61,615 nucleotides of DNA from CAVSZB01 sp964420395. Lineage in GTDB: Bacteria > Krumholzibacteriota > Krumholzibacteriia > LZORAL124-64-63. Below are positions 33,236 to 41,794 of the stretch, piece by piece (the first letter of the stretch is position 1; every line of letters begins with the position of its first letter). Position numbers and translations under genes: made by a program. The stretch spans positions 1 to 61,615 of the forward strand of contig CAYQTJ010000005.1 of assembly GCA_964420395.1 (NCBI GenBank), read 5' to 3'. The notes below the pieces were generated by a model. The model was not told the origin of the DNA and did not search any database. It saw only the letters and a program-made list of their open reading frames with translations.

Positions 33236-35413
33236 ATGATGATCGGACACGCAGTTCACAGCGGCGGGAGACCGCGGACGCGGACCGCACGAGCCATCCT
33301 GATCGCCGGCCTGCTGCCGCTGGCCGCTGTGGCCGGCGTTCGTGACGCATCCGCCCAGCCCGTCGTCGTCGAATCCGGCTGGACGCTGATCCGAACCATC
33401 GCTGCGCCCAACGCCGTGGCGGCGCATTTCAACCCGCGCGACGGCCGGATCTACTACGGCCGCCGGGGGAGCGCCGCGGACGGCCTGTACCGGATCGACG
33501 ACGCCGGCTTCTCCGAGCAGCTGGCCACGGGCAGCAACGTGGCGGCCGTGGCCGTCCAGCCCGATTCGGGCCACGTCTTCTTCAGCGAGGACTACGGCGG
33601 CATCGTCTACCGCACCGCCTTCGCCGGCACCGGCCGCACGGCCTGGGTCTCGGGCTTCCGCAGCGGCGACGATGACCCGATCGGCATGGCCTTCGCGCCC
33701 GCCGGCCACGGCGGCGGGGTGCTGCAGGCGGGCGAGGCGCTCGTGGTCGACCGGGGCAACAGCGGATACGACGACGTGTGGTGGTGGTCGCCCCTGACCG
33801 CCGAGGGCGAGTACCTGGTGCACCCGGACGACGGCACCCTGATCGACCCCGTCGACGTGGCCATCGGCCTGACGGACGTCTACATCGTCGACGGGCGCGA
33901 CACGGCCGCCGGCGCCATCTACGTCCTGCGGCCGGACAGCAGCCTGACGGCGCTCGCCACCTCCGAGGCCCTCGCCGACCCCTCGGGCATCGCCATCGAT
34001 CCCCTCGACGGCGATCTGCTGGTCCTGGACCAGGGCGCGGGTCGTCTCGTGCGGGTCGATCCGGCAACGGGCGGCGTCAGTGCGGTGGTGACCGGACTGT
34101 CGACCGTGAACGTGAAGTGGGCGGGCGTGGACGTCTCGCCGGACGGGCGGCGGCTCCTCCTCACCGACCTGGGCGCCGGGCAGATCCACGTGCTCGCCCG
34201 CTGCGACGCGACCGGACAACCCGAGCTTGACTGCAACGGAAACGGCCTGTACGACCTCTGTGAGGTCGTCCTGGAAAGCGCTCCCGACTGCGACCACAAC
34301 GGCGTGCCCGACGCATGCGACCTGGCCGCCGCCGGCGCCGACTGCAACGACGATGGCGTGCTCGACGCCTGCCCCGTCTGCCCGCCCGTACAGCTCGTCT
34401 TCATCATGGACACCTCCACTTCCATGGATGACGAGGCGGCGGCCCTGTGCAGCGGCCTGGGGTTGATCGTCGACTACCTGGAGAACGCCGGCGTGGAGGT
34501 CCAGCCGCTGCTGCTGGGCATCTGCGACCTGCCGGGGGGCGCCTATTCCTGCCTCGAGGCGACCGTCGCCGACTCGCTGGGCACGTCCGTGCCCGGTGCG
34601 CCGCCCGCGGGCCTGGAGACCCTCGGCGCCTGCCCGGGAGGCGTGGAGGTCTGCCAGGAGGACTGGGGCCTGGCGACGGCGGTGGTGGCGGGCCTGTACC
34701 CGTGGGCGCCCGCGGACGCCTCCATCCGCCTGATCATCCCCCTCACCGACGAGGGGGCCTGGTGCGGCGATCCGATCTCGACCTACGACGAGCAGTCGGT
34801 CACCCACGCCATCGCCGTGGCCGTGGCGAACGGGGTCATCGTCTCGCCGATCACGGGATCGGGCTCCGCCAGCGGCGTGATCGCGCAGGCCCAGGCCCTG
34901 GCCGACGCGACGGGCGGCACGCGCTTCAGCTCGACCAGCTCGGCGAACGACATCGCCTACGCCATCGCGCAGCAGACGCTGGCCGCCTGCGCGCGCTACA
35001 CCGACTGCGACGCCAGCGGCGTGCTGGACGAGTGCGAGATCGCCCGGCATCCCAGCCTGGACTTCAACGCGGACGGCGTTCTCGACCGGTGCCAGGAGGG
35101 AGCCACCGCGGTCCCGCCCGGCCCGGCGTCGGCGGCCGGGCTCTGGCTCGACCGGAGCCACCCGAACCCGTTCAACCCGCGCACGGTGCTGAGCTTCTTC
35201 CTGCGGGCGCCACGGCAGGTCACGCTGGCGATCCACGCGCTGGACGGACGGCGGGTCCGCACTCTGCTCGATGAACGCCATCCGGCCGGACTGCACAGCG
35301 TCGAGTGGGACGGACGCGACGACCGCCAGCGGATGCTGCCGTCGGGCGTCTACTTCTGCCGCCTGACCGCGGGAAGGGACGTCGCGACGACGCGGATGAC
35401 TTTGTTGAAGTGA
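33236..35413 (+). CDS. Secreted beta-propeller / VWA protein with Ca-loop repeats and FlgD-like tail
   Basis: 725 residues. Signal peptide (to about 41, ASAQ), an NHL/SMP30-like beta-propeller (about 45-325), a calcium-loop linker of DCNGNGLYDLC and DCDHNGVPDAC type (about 330-380), a von Willebrand A domain (about 385-585) with the MIDAS motif DTSTS, another pair of calcium loops (DCDASGVLDEC, DFNADGVLDRC) and an FlgD-like C-terminal module (PNPFNPRTVLSFF to RMTLLK). VWA domains bind metal-dependent protein ligands; the protein is probably a surface adhesin-like scaffold. GGGGGAAG lies before tandem ATGs (33236, 33239). Confidence 0.88.
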   Translation: MMIGHAVHSGGRPRTRTARAILIAGLLPLAAVAGVRDASAQPVVVESGWTLIRTIAAPNAVAAHFNPRDGRIYYGRRGSAADGLYRIDDAGFSEQLATGSNVAAVAVQPDSGHVFFSEDYGGIVYRTAFAGTGRTAWVSGFRSGDDDPIGMAFAPAGHGGGVLQAGEALVVDRGNSGYDDVWWWSPLTAEGEYLVHPDDGTLIDPVDVAIGLTDVYIVDGRDTAAGAIYVLRPDSSLTALATSEALADPSGIAIDPLDGDLLVLDQGAGRLVRVDPATGGVSAVVTGLSTVNVKWAGVDVSPDGRRLLLTDLGAGQIHVLARCDATGQPELDCNGNGLYDLCEVVLESAPDCDHNGVPDACDLAAAGADCNDDGVLDACPVCPPVQLVFIMDTSTSMDDEAAALCSGLGLIVDYLENAGVEVQPLLLGICDLPGGAYSCLEATVADSLGTSVPGAPPAGLETLGACPGGVEVCQEDWGLATAVVAGLYPWAPADASIRLIIPLTDEGAWCGDPISTYDEQSVTHAIAVAVANGVIVSPITGSGSASGVIAQAQALADATGGTRFSSTSSANDIAYAIAQQTLAACARYTDCDASGVLDECEIARHPSLDFNADGVLDRCQEGATAVPPGPASAAGLWLDRSHPNPFNPRTVLSFFLRAPRQVTLAIHALDGRRVRTLLDERHPAGLHSVEWDGRDDRQRMLPSGVYFCRLTAGRDVATTRMTLLK

Positions 35414-35427
35414 CGTCCCCGGCTCCG

Positions 35428-35447
35428 GCCCGCCGAACGGGGCGGGC
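35428..35447 (+). terminator. Short hairpin after the VWA gene
   Basis: GCCCGCC pairs with GGCGGGC across six bases, 15 bases after the stop. It lacks a T-run and could be a weak terminator or an mRNA-end structure within a longer transcript. Confidence 0.4.
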
Positions 35448-35497
35448 GGAGGTTTCCGGCAGCGACTGCCGCGCGCCAATGAACGATGGAGTGAGCC

Positions 35498-35968
35498 ATG
35501 AGAAGCCGATTGTTGTGCGTGGGGCTGTTGCTCCTGTTCGGCTCGGGCGCCTCCGGCCAGAGCTACGACATGACGATCCATCTCGGGAGCGGCGGAACGG
35601 TCACCATCCCGCACGATGACATCCAACGCATCGTGTTCGCCCTCTCCCCGACCGGGGCGGGGGAGCCCGGGGATCCGGAGCAGGCGCCGCGTGCCTTCCA
35701 GCTGCTGCAGAACCACCCGAACCCCTTCAATCCCTCGACCACCATCGAGTACCTGATTCCGACCAGGGAGGAGGTCACGGTTCGCCTCTACGATCTGAAG
35801 GGCGCCCTGGTCAGGGAGTTGCTGCGGGAGACCGAGGCGGCGGGCCGGCACCTGGTGACCTGGGACGGCAGGGACGACGACGGCGAGCCGGTCTCCAGCG
35901 GGGTGTACCTCTGCGCGGTGGACTGCGGCGGACGGGTCCTCGCGCAGCGCATGATCCTGGTCAAGTGA
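35498..35968 (+). CDS. Small exported protein: repeated beta module plus FlgD-like tail
   Basis: 156 residues. Signal peptide (to about 20, GASG), one short module (MTIHLGSGGTVTIPHDDIQR followed by IVF) and an FlgD-like C-terminal domain (PNPFNPSTTIEYLIP to RMILVK). It is an almost minimal carrier for the sorting module. The same short module recurs three times at the start of the next gene's product. GGAGTGAG precedes the ATG. The next gene follows after 13 bases, so they form an operon, possibly one passenger split over two chains. Confidence 0.85.
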   Translation: MRSRLLCVGLLLLFGSGASGQSYDMTIHLGSGGTVTIPHDDIQRIVFALSPTGAGEPGDPEQAPRAFQLLQNHPNPFNPSTTIEYLIPTREEVTVRLYDLKGALVRELLRETEAAGRHLVTWDGRDDDGEPVSSGVYLCAVDCGGRVLAQRMILVK

Positions 35969-35981
35969 GCGGGGGACGACC

Positions 35982-38306
35982 ATGAAGAGGACATGCCTGA
36001 TCACCCTGCTGATGCTGGCCGCGGCCGCGTGCGCGCAGGCGCAGGTGATGAGGGTCGTCCGCGCGACCGGCCAGGTGGACCGGTTCGAGCTCGCCGACAT
36101 CGACAGCCTCACCTTCGGCGTGAGCGCCGCAACGGCGAAGTCCGCCCGACAGGCGACCGATGACATCCTGTGCATCCACACCGGCGAGGGGACCACCCGG
36201 TTTCCCGTGGCCGGACTCGCAAGCGTGCGCTTCCCCGACCCGACCGTGATGACCGTCCACCAGCGGACGGGCGTCACGACCCCGTTCAGCCTGGCCGACG
36301 TCGACAGCGTGACCTTCGCCACCAGCCCGCCGCGCATCGTCACCGTCACCTACGACGGCGCGACGGCGGCCGTGGACAACCCGCTGGCGGACGCCGGCGT
36401 GGCGGTCCAGGTGACGGGCGCCGACGTGATCGTCGCCTCGACCGCGGCCTTCGACGACATCCGATACGTGCTGTCCGGGACCACCACCGACGGCATGTTC
36501 AAGATCTACTCCGGCAATGACTTCGGCCTGGTGCTCGACGGCGTCCAGATCACCAACGCGAACGGGCCCGCGATCAACGTCCAGGCCGACGTGACGATCG
36601 CGGTGGAACTGGTGGACGCGACCAGCAGCAGTCTCGGCGACGGGGCTACGTACGCGGCCGCGCCCGCCGGCGAGGACCAGAAGGCGGCCTTCTTCAGCGA
36701 GGGCCGGCTGATCTTCTCCGGGAGCGGCGGGCTGGCGGTGAACGGCCACGGAGCGAGCCAGCACGGGCTGGGCAGCGACGACTGCATCGAGGTGCGCGGC
36801 GGCAGCATCGTCGTCGCGAGCGCGGTCAAGGACGGCATCCATACCAATGAAGGTTACTTCCAGCTGGACGGGTCGGTCCAGGTCACCTCGACGAGCGACG
36901 GGATCGACGCGGGCAACGGCCCGGTCGGGATCCAGGGCGGCACCCTCACCGTCCTCAACACGGTCGCCGACAAGGACGCGGTCAAGTGCGCCGGCGAGCT
37001 CCAGGTATCCGGCGGCGCGCTCGACCTCACCGTCCAGGGCGATCAGTCCAAGGGCCTCAAGGCGGCGAACGTCCTGCTCACGGGGGGGTCGGCGACCATC
37101 CACACCTCGGGCGGCGTCGTCCTCCAGGCCTCCGGTTCCGGCTTCGATCCCTCCTACTGCACCGCGGTCAAGGCGGACAGCCTGGTGCGGCTGGCCGGCT
37201 GCCAGCTGGTGATCACCACCGCCGGCGTGGCCGGCCGCGGCATCTCCAGCGACGGCAGGGTCGTCATCGAGTCCGGCTCCCTGAGCGTCACCTCCAGCGG
37301 CAGGGGCGGCACCTACACCAACGAGTCGGGAGTGGTGGACGCGTATCACGGCCCCTGCCTGAACGCGGACGGGAACCTGGTGCTGAGCGGCGGGACGGTG
37401 ACCCTCTCCCACTCCGGCTCCGCCGGCAAGGGGATCGCCGGCGACGCCAATCTCACCATCGGCACCGCGACGTCCTCACCCACGCTGCACGTCACGACCA
37501 CAGGGACCAGCGTCTCCATCGGCGCCGGGGAGTACGCCGAGGCGAAGGCCGTCTCGATCGACAGCACGCTCACCATCAATGACGGGCAGATCACCATCGC
37601 CTCGGCGGACGACGCGTTCAAGGCCAAGTGCCGGATCGACGTCAACGGCGGACTGATCGACGTCACGACTTCGGTGGAAGGCTTCGAGGCCCCGAACCTC
37701 TACATCCACGGCGGGGAGATCCACCTCACCTCCACCGATGACGGCCTGAACGCCACCTACGGCGTGGACAGTGAGATCAGCGATGGAAGCATCCTGACCA
37801 TCAGCGGAGGCTATGTCTGCCTGAACGCGCTCTCCGGTGACGGCATCGACAGCAATGGGAGCCTCACGATCGACGGCGGGACCGTCATCGTCCACGGGCC
37901 GTCGTCGCAGCCGGAGGTGGGACTGGACGTCAACGGAACATTCCTCGTCAACGGCGGCTTCACGGTGGTGGCGCAGATCAACTCCGCCATGATCGAAGCG
38001 CCCAACAGCGCGTCCTCCCAGAGGTCGGTGCTGTTTCGCCGGACCCTGACGCTCGGCGCCGACACTCTCTTCCACATCGAGGACACGGCCGGCAACAGCC
38101 TGTTGACGTTCGCTCCCGCGCACAACTACTCGTGCATCCTGCTCTCGACGGCCGGACTGGCCAGCGGGACCACCTACCGGGTCTACACCGGCGGCACCTG
38201 CACGGGCACCGTGCGGGACGGCATCTACACCGGAGGAATCTATTCGGGAGGCAATCTGAGAACCACCTTCACCTCCAGCGGGACGGTGCAGACCGTCGCC
38301 TTCTGA
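35982..38306 (+). CDS. DUF4353-type carbohydrate-binding-domain protein
   Basis: 774 residues. Signal peptide (to about 20, CAQA), three copies of a ~25-residue module ending in DIDSLTF, LASVRF and DVDSVTF, then a long beta-solenoid of DUF4353 type (about 115-760) with recurrent GG.i.i and KDGIHTNEGY, SDGIDAGNGP, DDAFKA-like turns. DUF4353 proteins are annotated as carbohydrate-binding and often accompany CotH kinases; no CotH gene lies in the window. It has no FlgD-like tail itself, but the preceding short gene supplies one. It is probably exported and surface-associated. The ATG has a GGGGGAC ribosome site. Confidence 0.88.
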   Translation: MKRTCLITLLMLAAAACAQAQVMRVVRATGQVDRFELADIDSLTFGVSAATAKSARQATDDILCIHTGEGTTRFPVAGLASVRFPDPTVMTVHQRTGVTTPFSLADVDSVTFATSPPRIVTVTYDGATAAVDNPLADAGVAVQVTGADVIVASTAAFDDIRYVLSGTTTDGMFKIYSGNDFGLVLDGVQITNANGPAINVQADVTIAVELVDATSSSLGDGATYAAAPAGEDQKAAFFSEGRLIFSGSGGLAVNGHGASQHGLGSDDCIEVRGGSIVVASAVKDGIHTNEGYFQLDGSVQVTSTSDGIDAGNGPVGIQGGTLTVLNTVADKDAVKCAGELQVSGGALDLTVQGDQSKGLKAANVLLTGGSATIHTSGGVVLQASGSGFDPSYCTAVKADSLVRLAGCQLVITTAGVAGRGISSDGRVVIESGSLSVTSSGRGGTYTNESGVVDAYHGPCLNADGNLVLSGGTVTLSHSGSAGKGIAGDANLTIGTATSSPTLHVTTTGTSVSIGAGEYAEAKAVSIDSTLTINDGQITIASADDAFKAKCRIDVNGGLIDVTTSVEGFEAPNLYIHGGEIHLTSTDDGLNATYGVDSEISDGSILTISGGYVCLNALSGDGIDSNGSLTIDGGTVIVHGPSSQPEVGLDVNGTFLVNGGFTVVAQINSAMIEAPNSASSQRSVLFRRTLTLGADTLFHIEDTAGNSLLTFAPAHNYSCILLSTAGLASGTTYRVYTGGTCTGTVRDGIYTGGIYSGGNLRTTFTSSGTVQTVAF

Positions 38307-38498
38307 AGGGCGGTGAAGGCGCCGCCTTGCGTGCCGACCCGGAACATCCGTAGCTTCATTCGCGACGGAGGCGGGGGCGTTCCGAACTCCTTCCGCCCTT
38401 CGCTTCCGCCGCTCCCGCGGCCGGGGCGCCGAAGCACATCCGCCAGCGCGTCACATCCCTGCCCGCCCCGGCCCCTCTTCTTCCGGGAAACGCCGGCA

Positions 38499-39158
38499 CT
38501 AGAACCGGACGCCGGCCATGAACTGGATGTCCGTGTTCTTGACCGAGGGGGTGCCATCGAGATAATAGGCGTCGCCCTCCTCCGCCCCGGTCGCCTCGTT
38601 GATCCCCTGGCCAACATCCACCACGCCGGACAGACCCAGACTGTATCTGATGTCGAAGGTGACGCGCTTGTAGTCGAGCCCGGCGCCGAAAATGAGGCTG
38701 ACATCCATGCTCTTCGTGAAGTCCTTGATATCATACTCTTCGTTCAGGACGTGGAACTTGGAAGCCATCAGGATGTCCAGCGCCGGCCCGGCGAACAGGC
38801 TGGGATGCACCTTGTCCTCGGGTGCGAGGTCGAGCTTCAGCAGCACGGGGATTTCCAGGTAGTCGAGGTTCCAGTGGGCGTCGAAGAAGAAGAAGTCCTT
38901 GGCGGCCCCCTTGGACACGTACAGGATCTCGGGTTGGATGGAGAACTGCCGGTCGATCGCGTAGGTCAGGAAGACGCCGCCGCTGAAACCGACCCGGCTG
39001 TCGAGGAATTCGTTCAGCTCCTCGTAATCGGTGCTGATGTTGGCGATCCCGATCCCGAGTTTGAAACCTTGGCCCGTGATGCCGCCGGCCGTCTCCTGCG
39101 CGCCCGCCGCGCCACACAGGAACAGGACGACTCCCATGGTCAGGACCAGGTTCTTCAT
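38499..39158 (-). CDS. PorT-like outer-membrane beta-barrel protein
   Basis: 219 residues. Signal peptide (to about 20, GAAGA), then an eight-strand barrel pattern with segments FSIQPEILYVSKGA, LDYLEIPVLLKLDL and LFAGPALDILMASK, ending in GVRF with a terminal aromatic as in BAM substrates. The LEIPVLLK and FAGP motifs place it with PorT/OMP_b-brl_2 proteins, which in Bacteroidota include type IX secretion components, although most paralogues have no assigned role. It follows another barrel gene (39266-39853) by 107 bases on the same strand. Confidence 0.9.
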   Translation of the reverse strand: MKNLVLTMGVVLFLCGAAGAQETAGGITGQGFKLGIGIANISTDYEELNEFLDSRVGFSGGVFLTYAIDRQFSIQPEILYVSKGAAKDFFFFDAHWNLDYLEIPVLLKLDLAPEDKVHPSLFAGPALDILMASKFHVLNEEYDIKDFTKSMDVSLIFGAGLDYKRVTFDIRYSLGLSGVVDVGQGINEATGAEEGDAYYLDGTPSVKNTDIQFMAGVRF

Positions 39159-39265
39159 GTGGATCCCCCCCTTGTCGTGTTGCCCGCGAGGCGGGCGCCA
39201 TCGAACCACGCCTGCGTCGGCCACCCTCCCGCCGGCAGGGCCCCGGCGCGGCGCGCGAGCCGCGA

Positions 39266-39853
39266 TCAGATCGCCAGCTTCAGGTCCAGGAGCAGCGCGT
39301 CGTTGCCCACCGGCTCCGAGGCGAGGGCCGAGGTGGCGCCGAACATGATGAACCGATAGCCGATGCCCATGGACTTGCCCTCATCGAGCACGTGTCGGAC
39401 GCCGACCATGAACTGGAATCCGGCGTCGCCGCCGCTGTCATCCTCGTCCGATTCGAACATTGCGCCCAGGCCCGCCCCGACATACGGCTTCAGCGTGGAA
39501 TTCGTCGGAAACAGGTGGAAGAGATTCAGCAACAGCGGCACCTGTTTCAGCGTCGACTCCTGACGATCATCCACGGCCGGCAACTTGTTGCTGAGGTAGC
39601 CTGTCTCCAGTTCCAGCGCCCAGCGCCGGCCGAGGTGGCGCCCGCAGGCGGCGCTGAGGCGGAAGCCGGCGTCGGCCGGCTGCGGGTGGCCCGACTCCTG
39701 GTCGAGCCAGTTGATCCCCGCGCCAAGGTCCAGGTACCAGAGCCGGGCCGCGGCAGGCGGGGCGGTGGCGTCCTGCCCGGCGATCGCGGTGAGTGATGCC
39801 ACCAGGCAGAGAACCACAGTCAGGGTCGTCACGACTCGTTTCGAAACCGTCAT
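39266..39853 (-). CDS. Outer-membrane beta-barrel protein (OmpA/PorT-like fold)
   Basis: 195 residues. Signal peptide (to about 25, AIAG), then alternating beta-strand segments (WYLDLGAGINWL, WALELETGYLS, LKPYVGAGLGAMF, MGIGYRFIMFG). It ends in LLLDLKLAI without a terminal aromatic. It is more divergent than the three PorT-like proteins in this window, lacking FAGP. GGGAGGACC precedes the ATG. A TGCTATCAT extended -10 sits 70 bases upstream. Confidence 0.82.
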   Translation of the reverse strand: MTVSKRVVTTLTVVLCLVASLTAIAGQDATAPPAAARLWYLDLGAGINWLDQESGHPQPADAGFRLSAACGRHLGRRWALELETGYLSNKLPAVDDRQESTLKQVPLLLNLFHLFPTNSTLKPYVGAGLGAMFESDEDDSGGDAGFQFMVGVRHVLDEGKSMGIGYRFIMFGATSALASEPVGNDALLLDLKLAI

Positions 39854-39919
39854 GGCAGGTCCTCCCGTCCCCTTCGACAACTCCGTCCGCATCGCCCCCG
39901 TGGCAGCCACGGCCGGCCG

Positions 39920-39928
39920 ATGATAGCA
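39920..39928 (-). promoter_or_regulatory. Extended -10 promoter of the barrel gene pair
   Basis: On the minus strand TGCTATCAT fits the TGn extended -10 rule, 67 bases before the ATG; the -35 position (AGTCCC) is poor. It probably drives both barrel genes. Confidence 0.45.
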
Positions 39929-40046
39929 CGGCGCTCCACGCCGGGACTACTCACGAACCGGGATCCGCCCGACACGAAACCTGGCCCCGGTCGATCCCGT
40001 ACGCGGTGGGTTCCGGGAGGACGGGCCAGTATGGGGAGGGACCGGC

Positions 40047-41285
40047 ATGGGCAGGATGACGCCTCTTCTTTGCGGGATTCTCTGCGTCGCGGGTTTTGCA
40101 CGCGTCGACGGGCAGGTGCAACCGCCGCCGCCGGCCCGGCCGCACTTCGCCCGGGGCGACAGCGCCGTCGTGTCCGGTGCCGAGCTGTTCGACCGGATCG
40201 TTTACCTGCCGGTCCGCGTGAACGGCGCCGGGCCGTTCACTTTCGTGCTCGACACCGGCGCGGGGGCGTTCTCGGCGCTCGATCAGGCGGTCGCCGACTC
40301 CCTCGGCCTGCGATCGGAACTGCTCGCGAGGGGTGGAGGCGCGGGGAATGATGTCGTCGACATCAACCGGGCCGATTCGCTGACGCTTGCCCTCGACGGC
40401 CTTGCCTTCCCGCCGCGCACGGTCCTGGCGATCCCCCTGCACCGCATGGATCCCCACTGGGGCAAGCGGAAGGACGGGCTGGTGGGGGGCGACCTGCTCT
40501 CCTCCCTCGTCACGCGCATCGACTACCGGCATCCGACGCTCGCCTTCCACGACGCCGCATCGTACGAGTACAAGGGCCCCGGAGAGGTCATCCCCCTGCA
40601 GATCTTCGGCAACCACATCTTCGTGTCGGCGCGCGTGCTGCTGCACGGCAGGGAAGAGGCGGTCGACGCCCTGCTCATGGTCGATACGGGCGTGCGGATC
40701 ACGACCTTCAACTGCCCCTTCTCGCTGGCGAACGGACTCGCGGACCAGAGTCCGGCCACGGTGCGGGGCGTGACCGGCTTCGGCCTCGGCGGGGTGAGCC
40801 GGGGGGTCGTCGGCCGCGTGCGGGGGATCGGCATCGGCCCGATACTCATCGAGAACCCCGTCACCATCTTCTCGACCGACGAAGGCGGAGCTCTCGCGGA
40901 TTCGAACTTCTCCGGCATCATCGGCGCCGACATCCTGAGCCGCTTCGACGTGGTTCTCGACTACGCCCGCCAGCGGATGCACCTCGAGAAGAACGGGGCG
41001 TTCGCGGAGCCTTTCGAGTACGACATGAGCGGCATCCGCTTCGTCATGGAAGGCAGGCGATTCGAGGTGCTCGAGGTCTTCTCGGTGTCGGAGGGCTCGC
41101 CCGCGGCCGCGGCGGGCGTCTCGCCGGGAGACGTCGTGACGACGATCGACGGGCTCGACGCAGCGAGCTTCACGAGGGAATCGTTGCGCCGCTACATGGA
41201 GCGCGAGGGGGCCGAAGTGCGCCTCACGATCCGGCGGGGGGACGCGACCAGGGACGTCGGCATGCGGCTTCGCCGATTGGTGTAG
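40047..41285 (+). CDS. Exported retropepsin-like aspartyl protease with PDZ domain
   Basis: 412 residues. Signal peptide to about 22 (VDGQ). Two retropepsin-like lobes follow: the first with VLDTGAGAF (D69) and the second with MVDTGVRITTF (D213), each with downstream GLVGGDLL and GIIGADIL flaps typical of the family. A PDZ domain closes the protein (about 330-405; GSPAAAAGVSPGDVVTTIDG). Both catalytic aspartates are present in one chain, so an internal pseudo-dimer is expected. It likely acts in the periplasm or outside the cell. GGGGAGGG precedes the ATG. It converges on the small membrane gene of the PadR operon. Confidence 0.9.
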   Translation: MGRMTPLLCGILCVAGFARVDGQVQPPPPARPHFARGDSAVVSGAELFDRIVYLPVRVNGAGPFTFVLDTGAGAFSALDQAVADSLGLRSELLARGGGAGNDVVDINRADSLTLALDGLAFPPRTVLAIPLHRMDPHWGKRKDGLVGGDLLSSLVTRIDYRHPTLAFHDAASYEYKGPGEVIPLQIFGNHIFVSARVLLHGREEAVDALLMVDTGVRITTFNCPFSLANGLADQSPATVRGVTGFGLGGVSRGVVGRVRGIGIGPILIENPVTIFSTDEGGALADSNFSGIIGADILSRFDVVLDYARQRMHLEKNGAFAEPFEYDMSGIRFVMEGRRFEVLEVFSVSEGSPAAAAGVSPGDVVTTIDGLDAASFTRESLRRYMEREGAEVRLTIRRGDATRDVGMRLRRLV

Positions 41286-41312
41286 GGGCCGCCGCCGGCG
41301 CGGTCGGCCAGG

Positions 41313-41747
41313 TCAGCCGGCGTCGCGCAGCTCCCGCCTCTTCGCCATTCTCGCCACCAGGGCCGATCCGACGGCGGAGAGCGCGCTCAGCAGGGTCACG
41401 GGACCGATGATCGCGACTCCCAGCAGCCACCGCGGGATTTCGGCGCCCGGCGTCGCCACCATGGTCGGGAGCGCGCCCACCAGCAGACCACACACCGCCC
41501 CCCAGGCGGCGGCCCGCGGGAGCGACACCTCGTCCAATCCGCGCCGGCCCCCTGCGGTCCCGAGCACTGCGGAGAAGACCACCCCGCACAGGAAGCCCGG
41601 GTACCCCCCCACCGCCACCCACATCTCATCCATGGACCCGTGCGGATCCACGATCAACCCCGTCAGCACGCCGACCGGCGCCCAGACGGCGGCCCAGGCC
41701 AGGCCCGTCAGGACCGCGCGGCGGACGCTTCTCAGCCACGTCTTCAC
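41313..41747 (-). CDS. Small polytopic membrane protein of the PadR operon
   Basis: 144 residues with about four membrane helices; no family recognised. GTG at 41745-41747 with GAGG upstream is used because the basic start KTWLRSVRR directly precedes the first helix. It follows the DUF4153-like gene by 47 bases, in the same direction, so it is the third gene of the PadR operon. Function unknown. Confidence 0.75.
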   Translation of the reverse strand: MKTWLRSVRRAVLTGLAWAAVWAPVGVLTGLIVDPHGSMDEMWVAVGGYPGFLCGVVFSAVLGTAGGRRGLDEVSLPRAAAWGAVCGLLVGALPTMVATPGAEIPRWLLGVAIIGPVTLLSALSAVGSALVARMAKRRELRDAG

Positions 41748-41794
41748 GGCGACCTCGCTCGGGACCCGGACCCTCCACCGCGGCCGGACGCCGG

